A stretch of 64,000 nt of DNA, from the NCBI GenBank assembly GCA_963669155.1, contig OZ022596.1, positions 8,390,302-8,454,301 of the forward strand, written 5' to 3'. The stretch is from Arbacia lixula. Lineage: Eukaryota; Echinodermata; Echinoidea; Arbacioida; Arbaciidae. The notes under the pieces are model-generated. The model was given only the letters and a program-made list of their open reading frames with translations, did not search any database and was not told where the DNA came from. Both the position numbers and the translations under genes were made by a program. Position 1 is the stretch's first letter. Each line of letters begins with the position of its first letter. Below are positions 56,603 through 64,000 of this stretch, one piece after another.

Positions 56603-59600
56603 GTGAGATACGATTAATTCCTTGTTTCCAAAATACTATTTCTTGTAAAACCATTTTTTTATATATACAACGCATAATATTAAACTCTCACTCGGAGTAC
56701 CTGACACTAGCCCATTAGACAATGTCGGACCAGTAAATGTCCCAATTGAGTAACTTTGCTTTGACATAGAAGCCTGTACAATAGTAATTATGACGACACC
56801 ACCTCGGTACTTTTTAGTTATAACAGTAATTTTAATAATAATATACTATTATAGGCAGCGCTTGATATGAAGCAGTATAATCTCTAAGCGCTGTACAAAA
56901 TTATTGCTCGGGTCATCGGATGCTTGTAAGTCTTACTAACGCCTTTCAAATCGCAAGATATCATTTTTTTATGTGAAATATTAGGAGAAGAGACAAGTTA
57001 TTCACATATTTCTACAGAAAACTTAAAAATTAAGGTACGAATATGAATCAGAGATAAGTCCGTGTATTAGTGCTAGTGTGGTGAATAGATTTATGTCGTA
57101 GTATAAAGTCGTGTGATTGTTTATACTCACATAAACATATTGCCCCCTACAGAAGTAAAGCTCTTTTATCAATTCAAATCAAATCACGATTACGCAAAAA
57201 TCACACTTTTCTGAACGTGACTTTATGGAACGTGTGATTGGTAAGAAAGATGTCAGCAGAAACTTCATCTGTCAGGATGACGGGTCACGTGATGTTTATG
57301 TTTGAAAATGAACAATTTTCTGCTCGAGAGAGGAAACAGGCGTCAAGCAATTGGATATTTTAGAAATGAATGAAAGAGCTATTCCATACAGATAGCGCAC
57401 AGATAGTGTACAAACTATTTTGTTCCCAAAGAGAGTTAGTGGGGTGACCATGAGGCATCATATAGACTAAAACCTATTGTCCGATGATCAGATAGGCCGA
57501 GGGTTGTATAGACCGAAGGTCAGATGGAAGGTTACAAACAATGCAGCAATCTTTGCATATTAAAGACGGGGTGGAGCTTTTGCAGGTCCCACAAAACACA
57601 ATTTTGTAAGAAAAAAAAAAAAAAAAAAACACCCCCCCCAAAAAAAAAAAAAACACGGAAATGGAAGAAAAAATGTGTCAGAACTCCCCCCCCCAAAAAA
57701 AAAAAAAAAAAAAAAAGGAAACTGAAATTAAGCGAAATTATGGCAGTCAGAAGATTTTGAGGAGGTTTTAAGCTGGTCGTCTAAACTAAATAGCCTAGAT
57801 ACCGGTGACCGCTATACGCTGCAATCCACCCTGCATGCGTTTAATGGGAGAAATGCGCGCAAAAAGCGGTCACATTCGCCGGCCGGTGGCAGGACGTCAG
57901 GGGTAATATATAGTGAAATAATCCACAGGTCGCACGATATGTTTTAAGAATCAAACCTTTTGGTTACTGTAGCTCCATGACAAATTTTGACAGCTTAACT
58001 GGAGCAGGGTTCACATGCAAAGCCCAGAAATATCTAACAGTAATCAGGAGGTTAAAATGACCAATATTCTGATAGCGGCAAACAGATTTAAGTTTTAGAG
58101 CACACTGTGCCCGATGCCCCACCCTAGGTTCCCCATACGAACTACTAGATTACCCCCCCCCCCCCCTCCACACACACACACACACCCTCCTCCCCTCCCC
58201 AGGTTCCTCATACGAACTAGTACCAGATTACCACATCGACTCTTCACATGGGATTACTATAGTTTCATCAGTTTTCACGGAGGTAAGCAAGAACAAATAC
58301 ATGCACCTCCACCCTCCCCCCTTTCATTAAACTCTATAGGTGCTATATCAATGTATGTTGCCTCAGATCGAATGTCGGCGTAAGAAACAGATAATACAAC
58401 ATTGTGTGTTTTTTTGTTACTATAGTCTCAAGTCTTAACGTATGATAATTAATATATATCAAACGTATAAATGCCTCTGTCTTTATTCAAAATGAATGAT
58501 AATTGAAGGATCGAGCTATGAATTGCTTGTGTATATTTTTCGTATCATTGTTATTCTGCATAAACCAACATTTTGGACCACGCGGAACACGCCAAAATAG
58601 GTTAAACACGATTTGAATGGGAATCTGCATGATTTGTGTTTAAGGACAGTTCGCTGCTTTAAGCTATAAATGTTAAATAATCATCCCTTTGTCGATTTTT
58701 CCCCTAGAACGTTTTGATTTTTGACCATCTTTTAGGGGGCCATATAGCCCATCACTAAAAGCCATATGTGATTTTGTTCCAAATTAATCACTGTTAATAC
58801 TCATAATTGAGCTCTAATTGAGCTCTAATTGAGCAGCACTTTGTCAAGCACGCACAGTGTGTGAGATCCATTTGACCAAAAATGTGATATATTTGCATTC
58901 TATGCAGGATACTACCTCTATGTCGAAGCCGAAAAGTTCGACACCGGTACGTCAGCCAGCGTGATCTCGCCAGACATCCCGGCGGCAGTCAGCCAGACGG
59001 CCTGCGTCATGTTCGGCTATCACATGCTAGGAAGCACGATGGGAGACCTGGTCGTGTATCAACGTGTAGAGGGCGCCAGCACGGACGTACAGCTCTGGCG
59101 AAAGTCCGGTAACCAAGGCAACCTGTGGATTATTGGCATGGTGACACTAGCGGCGCAAACGGTCTCTTCAAAGGTTAGATGAGATATACAATTACTTTAA
59201 GACACTTACATTGGAAAAAAAACCTAAAAGCACTCTTAACCCTAATACTCCAGTGGTATTTTAAAGCTTGTTATTACCGGGGAGGGGGGGGGGGGGCGGT
59301 GTCTCGACCATGGGTCGCCCGATTACCTCAAAATTTGGCACAAGGGTCAGGAATTATGTAATCTACAAACGTGTAAAGCTAAATTTACGAAAAATACTTA
59401 TTTTAATCAATTAATTTATGCTAATTTATGCGAGAAATCATAGACTTTGGTGTTTCTTACTAGATAAAGCCTCAGAAAAGAGCAATGTTGGTACAAATGT
59501 CTTTCATAACTCCCTCATCAATTCCTGGAAGAAAAAAATATAGATTGTGGCAATTATTTCTTATGTATTTTTTATTTTTAATTTTCTTATGTATTTCTTT

Positions 59601-62600
59601 GTTTTTCGTCCAACTTTTTTGCTAACTAGGTGTGGGTGTTTGTGAATGTGAGTGTGTGTGTGGGTTGTAATTGATTACACTACACTGTATTTGAAATAAT
59701 GATACTTACGAGAAAAGTATTTACATAAAATGGAAAAGCTCCTGATTTTGTAATCTGGCACCCGCACGGTAGGTCCGATCGCCATAAATTTTGTATCAAA
59801 ATGTGCGGGAAGGATCGGAAAAAAAATCAAGAAATTTTGTTCCGAAATATTGAGGCGTGCGGAAGTACCGAAAAAAAAAATGACAAGGGGGGGGGGGGGG
59901 GGGGGGGAGGAGGGCATAATGCCCCCCCCTCCCCCCCGGAGTATTAGGGTTAACCCATACACATAGTTGGATTTACTGCCCACTTCATTTCACAGTTTAT
60001 TCCTTATTGCGCCATAGAAACTTAATAAATAAATCTTGTAGTATTTACAAATCGTTGTGCCTATTACTTTACGTTAAACATTATGATTGATATAGCTATT
60101 TGATTTTGTAACAGTTTTCAATTGCTTCATTATTCTATGTTAATTTTATCGAGAGAGTGATATTTACTTCATATCTATCGAGTTGATGTACAATACCGTA
60201 ATTTAAGCCCAATGTGAGATTATTTGCGGCAATGAAGTAGAATGATTCAGGTTGCAATATGTATAAAAACATAAACTACATCTTTCGTTCTCTGATCTGT
60301 CAACGTGATCAAGAAATCGTGATTTGTAACCACAATTTGGTGTAACGTACAACTCAATTAAACGCTGTTTGTTTGAATGACGGAGCCTCGTAATGATATT
60401 TGATTATACAGGCAAAATTTGCAATATAATTCATAACTTCAACCTCTTTTCGCTAATAAAAATCTGCGGTAGACTACAAGGTGATGTGTCAATACATGGA
60501 TGTCACATGTATTTCATTATATGTGTTGTCATGTTTCAGCTCATATTCTCTGCCGAGCTGGGAGGACCTGTCTATTCCGATATTGCAATCGATGACATCT
60601 CGATACTCAGAGGTATACAGTGTCCTGAAAGTAAGTGAATGTTGCTCATATGTTACCACACAGTGCCGTCACCAGCTTTTTTTCAAGGACGGGGGGGGGG
60701 GGGTGCTTTTGGGGGAAAAAGGGCACAAAAATTACCAATTCCGATGTCAGTCAGTGCTGGCCCATCCAAAAGACATATAACCCGCCTCCCCCCCCCCCCC
60801 TCACACCCCCCCCCCCCCCCCCCGGCGATGCCCCCATCCCCCCCCCCCAAAAAAAAAAAATCTTTCTCGCCCCCTTCACTTTCTTTTGATTGTGTTCTGG
60901 TGAGGGGGGGGGGGGGGGGTCGCACACTCCGCCCCCCCCCCCCACCTCTGGCGACGGCTATGCCATATATTTCTTCCCTCTTGTACTCAAAACATTCATT
61001 GAGAATGTAGTTTGACTTAGACCGCGTTCTGGTTGTAAATTTACATTATGGGGCGCAAAAACATTAAAAGAACATAGTAGTGGAGGTTTGACAAAAATTC
61101 CATAAGGGTTTAGAAAGTTATGATCCTTTTAAATTTCAATTGTGTGACCTCACATGCGAGGTGCTCTCCCATATGTGTACGAAATAATGTCATCAATTGC
61201 TCTTTTTCTGTTTTTTGAAAACGGAATGTTTTAAAATGCACATTTTCGAAAACAAAAATCACACAACACATTTTGGGCAAGCACCTAGCACGTGACGTTA
61301 CAAAATCAAAACTGTAAACGATCATAACTTTCATCTAACCTTCACTAATGTGTTTTTTTACGTATATCGTTTTATTGAAACCAACATAAGTTTTGGGTGT
61401 ACTATCCCTTTAAGTAAAAAAAAGTTACTGGTCCGGATTTTTCTAGCGGGTTAGCCAAGACAAGGCACTCTGATCACTGCTGCTTGCTTTGCTAAAATGC
61501 TGCGTGTCGCACGTGAGGGTCAAGGAGGGCTAATTGCTCTGGAGAAATTTTGGTTATGAAGATTGATAAAATAATTTATTTTAAGGCAGTGTCTCAATTA
61601 AGGAGTCTTTTTATTTGGCAAAAGAGCTGATACAGTATTTTGTTAATGCTGCTCAATGTGTTTTATGTGCATTTCAGGAGCAAAAAGGCACAATCGGTGC
61701 ATAGAGAGTGAATGGATTATTAAGATAAATTTACATAGTTTTGATGTTTCATTAAAAAAATTGGTAGGCATGCATCGTAGATGCATCGTAAATGATAGCT
61801 TATGTTCAATATATCAATTTGTTACTGATTTTAAGTGTTCAGTATTATTAGACATAAACGTGCATTTTTATAGCGCGATATTATGATGTCTAGTTGTGTC
61901 GATTACAGGTTTAGAACGTAGAGGGCGACATATCATAAACAGCATGACGGTGCCACTGATCTCCCCACTAACGAGATCAGTGGACGGTGCACGTAGGTTG
62001 TCCACAAAATTGATTTCTAGATCTGCCTTTTATAGCGCCCGTAGTTTAGCTAAACCCTCGCGTAGCCGTCCTAGCCTCGCGGGACTGCTACGCAGCTAGC
62101 TAGCCGTGACTAGTCGCGTAGGCTGCCGTAGATACACTTATGAACTAGCGCCGTTAAATGCAGGTATGTGATTAGACAAAAAGAAAACTATCAAGTGCTA
62201 ATGCAATTATTCCGTAGATAAGCTGTTACTTTATATTTTTGCGATGATACTGTAAGTATAATATTCTCTAAAGATGTGTAACTTTACTTCTTCTTTGTGC
62301 ATTGCTCACTGAGCCGGGAGATGCGGATTGTCCCGGCCCAGTATGCAGTAGCAATGGGTACGTTGCCCTGGTTGTACGTTTGTCGAACTTGAAGCTGCAG
62401 TAAACTGCAGCCGCAAGTTAGGCACATACGTGGTACTGATACTTGCAACCTAGCTGGGGTGTTGTAGCAGTCTTTAAAACGTTTGTGTTTAAAAATCTTT
62501 TTCATATTTTTGATACTGTTTATCCACCATCCTATACAATTGGGTTGCCTAATTATGCACTGTAATTTGGAGCACCTCGACTATCACAACACAATTTAAG

Positions 62601-63590
62601 CTACATCTTAGAACTTTATCTGTTGTATTATTGTTTTGTATAATTTTGTAGGCCCTTGTGTTGGGCCTGGGTCCTGGGATTCATATCTGCAAGTGCTAAC
62701 AAAATGGTCAGCATTGTCAAAATTTGTGAAAGTATCTGTATGCAAAATATAGCGTGTTTAATTGTACATCAGCAATGCGCATTTGCTCTTACATATAGGT
62801 TAATGGTATGAGAATGGTATCACAAGGGTATGGCATTGGGAATGCCAGTAGGTAAATTTGTGTTGCTTTGGATTTTTAAAGTATTTTTTCTCCAGTGTAC
62901 ATCCAGAGTGTGTAAGAGACCCTCTGGGATCGATGCTTTGTATGTGATTTGTAATGACATGCAAAATATAAGCATAAGTTCTGACTGCATGACAGCACAC
63001 AATATATTATGTTCCTGGCAATATTCTATCTGCCATATAAGGAAAACTGATCCCATGATGCAACTCGCAGCCACATTCAGAGTTTGTTTGCATTCACATC
63101 CGCTTCCGGTCTACTATGCTCGTAATGGCCTACTGGGTTGGAAGCGGAGTGCCCAAAGAAAATCTAGACCCCGTTGCATAAACCTACCATTAATGGTAAC
63201 TCTGCCATTAATGGTAACTATATACCATGGTAACATCACTTGACGGGCAATCAAATTCAAGGTTTACATACAGGTTGACATTGGTAGGAAAGTTACCATC
63301 AATGGTAAGTTTTATGCGACAATGCAGGGCCCTGGTTGTCATTATGCAATGCATTATGAGACAACTTCCCCCTATGATTTATCAAACCAAATGCAAGAAC
63401 TCATGCTATTGCGCATTGTAATTAAACTGTCGTTCAATAGATCCAGATCCTAATGACTGTGACTTTGAGGCTGGGCTGTGCCAGTGGACTCAGGGAGCCG
63501 AGAATGACATGCCCTGGACCAGAGCATCAGGAGCTACAGACAGTGCTGGGACTGGACCGGCAACAGACCACACAATAGGAGATGAAACAG
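56377..63590 (+). CDS. Second MAM-domain secreted or membrane protein gene, 5' part (4 exons)
   Basis: Exons 56377-56602, 58908-59173, 60540-60630 and 63441-63590 read in one frame (733 bp). They give a signal peptide, one complete MAM domain, and the first part of a second. Exon classes, lengths (266 and 91 bp) and phases (1, 0, 1) match domains B, C and E of the first gene, so the two genes are probably tandem paralogues. The Met at 56377 is chosen because it puts the hydrophobic TLLLIMGAVLVA core about 12 residues from the start; an in-frame Met at 56287 would bury it. The 3' part lies right of the window. Confidence 0.9.
56603..58907 (+). other. Gene 2 intron 1 with A/C tracts
   Basis: Poly-A and poly-C runs at 57610-57716 and a poly-C/CA run at 58146-58186. 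A weak AGCGCTT...TAAGCGCT dispersed-repeat fragment lies at 56840-56935. No further exons recognised. Confidence 0.6.
58908..59173 (+). CDS. Gene 2 exon 2: MAM domain middle part
   Basis: Acceptor TATGCAG, donor AAG/GTTAGA, 266 bp, phase 1 in and phase 0 out. It reads GYYLYVEAEKFDTGTSASVI, then CVMFGYHMLGSTMGDLVVYQ and LWRKSGNQGNLW. Confidence 0.92.
59236..59953. mobile_element. TIR element with TTAACCCTAATACTCC ends and poly-G arms
   Basis: TTAACCCTAATACTCC at the left and GGAGTATTAGGGTTAA at the right, 16-bp inverted ends, each followed inward by G-rich or C-rich homopolymer. Interior is AT-rich with a (TG)n patch near 59640. No coding capacity. Confidence 0.8.
60540..60630 (+). CDS. Gene 2 exon 3: MAM domain last part
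   Basis: Acceptor GTTTCAG, donor A/GTAAGT, phase 0 in and phase 1 out, 91 bp. It reads LIFSAELGGPVYSDIAIDDI and the last Cys in GIQCPE. Confidence 0.92.
60658..60962. mobile_element. Element with GCCGTC(A/G)CCAG ends and poly-G/poly-C interior
   Basis: CAGTGCCGTCACCAGC at the left and CTCTGGCGACGGCTATG at the right are inverted relatives. Between them lie several opposed G and C homopolymer runs of 10-18 bases. Pro-rich and Gly-rich open frames here are artefacts. Confidence 0.6.
60963..63440 (+). other. Gene 2 intron 3 with several repeats
   Basis: 61090-61415 is a second copy of the ACTATCCCTTTAAG repeat. 61950-61990 holds a small palindrome (CACTGATCTCC/GAGATCAGTG). A TIR end related to 9349-10184 is at 62131-62152. 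63168-63333 is the second ATTAATGGTAAC element. No exon was recognised. Confidence 0.6.
63168..63333. mobile_element. Palindromic element with ATTAATGGTAAC core, copy 2
   Basis: Matches 26124-26267, including CATCACTTGAC and GTTACCATCAATGGTAAG. Outer ends CCCCGTTGCATA and TGCAGGGCCCTGG. Confidence 0.65.
63441..63590 (+). CDS. Gene 2 exon 4: start of second MAM domain
   Basis: Acceptor TTCAATAG, phase 1 in. It reads NPDPNDCDFEAGLCQWTQGA, then ENDMPWTRASGATDSAGTGP and ATDHTIGDET. The donor appears to be ACAG/GCAAGG, a GC-type donor; no GT donor is nearby before an in-frame TGA. Confidence 0.88.
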
Positions 63591-63677
63591 GCAAGGGGAC
63601 CTGATTGAACAATTCTGTATCCTTTATCTCATGTTTGTTGTCTTTTATCACATCTTGTCTCTCTTCTCCTTCTTGAT

Positions 63678-63827
63678 TTAAGTCATAACTTGCCAGGAGA
63701 AAAACCCCTTTGTGCTAGAGGTTTTCTCTATTACAGTTTTCTCTATTACAGTTTGGTCACAAATTTGCGAAAGCAGCATGTTACCCCTTAGTCGCAAAAA
63801 TGCGACAGAGACAGGTTAAGAGTTAGA
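63678..63827. mobile_element. Small TTAACTCTTAACTTGC element, copy 2
   Basis: Relative of 43815-43948, with TTAAGTCATAACTTGCCAGG at the left and CAGGTTAAGAGTTAG at the right. An internal TTTTCTCTATTACAG is duplicated. Confidence 0.75.
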
Positions 63828-64000
63828 GCTGTATGCTGTACAAGACGTATAAAGCCTTATCAATACTATGTCTAATACCTATCAGTACTATGATGACGAC
63901 ATAATGATGGACTCTCTTCTGTCTATTATAATTCCACATCTACATTGAAGTGCCAATCTTATAAATGCTTTGTGTTATACTTTTCAATATCATGAAATTG

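Noticed and set aside
60635-61010. Pro-rich or Gly-rich open frames
   Set aside because: Translations of poly-C and poly-G homopolymers in an element.

Overview
This is a stretch of animal (metazoan) nuclear genome. It is AT-rich and intron-rich, with long introns, strong GT-AG splice sites, microsatellites, dense palindromic transposon debris, LINE pieces and a Tc1-type transposon. The large MAM-domain protein and the repeat style (palindromic TIR elements carrying internal minisatellites, GTCCGTC arrays, frequent ACATGTA) suggest a marine invertebrate such as an echinoderm, hemichordate, amphioxus or mollusc. The species cannot be fixed from the sequence alone.

Layout. 1-12359 holds no recognisable protein exon. 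It has a 36-bp minisatellite arranged as an inverted repeat (1-890), a TIR element (2175-2511), weak exon-like blocks on the minus strand (5022-10700), a TIR element (9349-10184), a 750-bp CA microsatellite and a second TATCATGATA array (11563-12155). 12360-44248 (+) is the 3' part of a large gene in 26 exons. It encodes the end of one MAM domain, six complete MAM domains, a Thr/Pro-rich stalk, one transmembrane helix and a short tail with NPAY and NPSY motifs. The 26 exons sum to 3549 bp (1182 codons plus stop) and stay in one frame throughout. 44249-56376 is 3' flank and intergenic DNA with an intact-looking Tc1-like transposon (47026-48719) and many small palindromic elements. 56377-63590 (+) is the start of a second MAM gene in the same orientation: signal peptide, one complete MAM domain, and the first exon of another. 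It runs off the window.

The most unusual feature is in the first gene. At least seven MAM exons have had one edge, splice site included, copied in tandem into the neighbouring intron. Acceptor-side copies lie upstream of the full exon and donor-side copies lie downstream. The extreme case is exon 5: its last 69 bp and its GTGAGA donor occur 20 times at an exact 69-bp period (16990-18369), all in frame. Any of 20 donors could be used, adding 0 to 19 units of 23 residues. If transcribed this way, the gene carries built-in arrays of competing splice sites.

Other elements include three LINE pieces (14145-14640 minus, 20270-20560 plus, 53790-53951 minus), a retroposon 3' end present twice, a 1.2-kb TIR element with two internal satellites (28744-29940), and several palindromic elements present two to four times, most of them in introns. 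No virus-like elements, rRNA genes or true tRNA genes were recognised.
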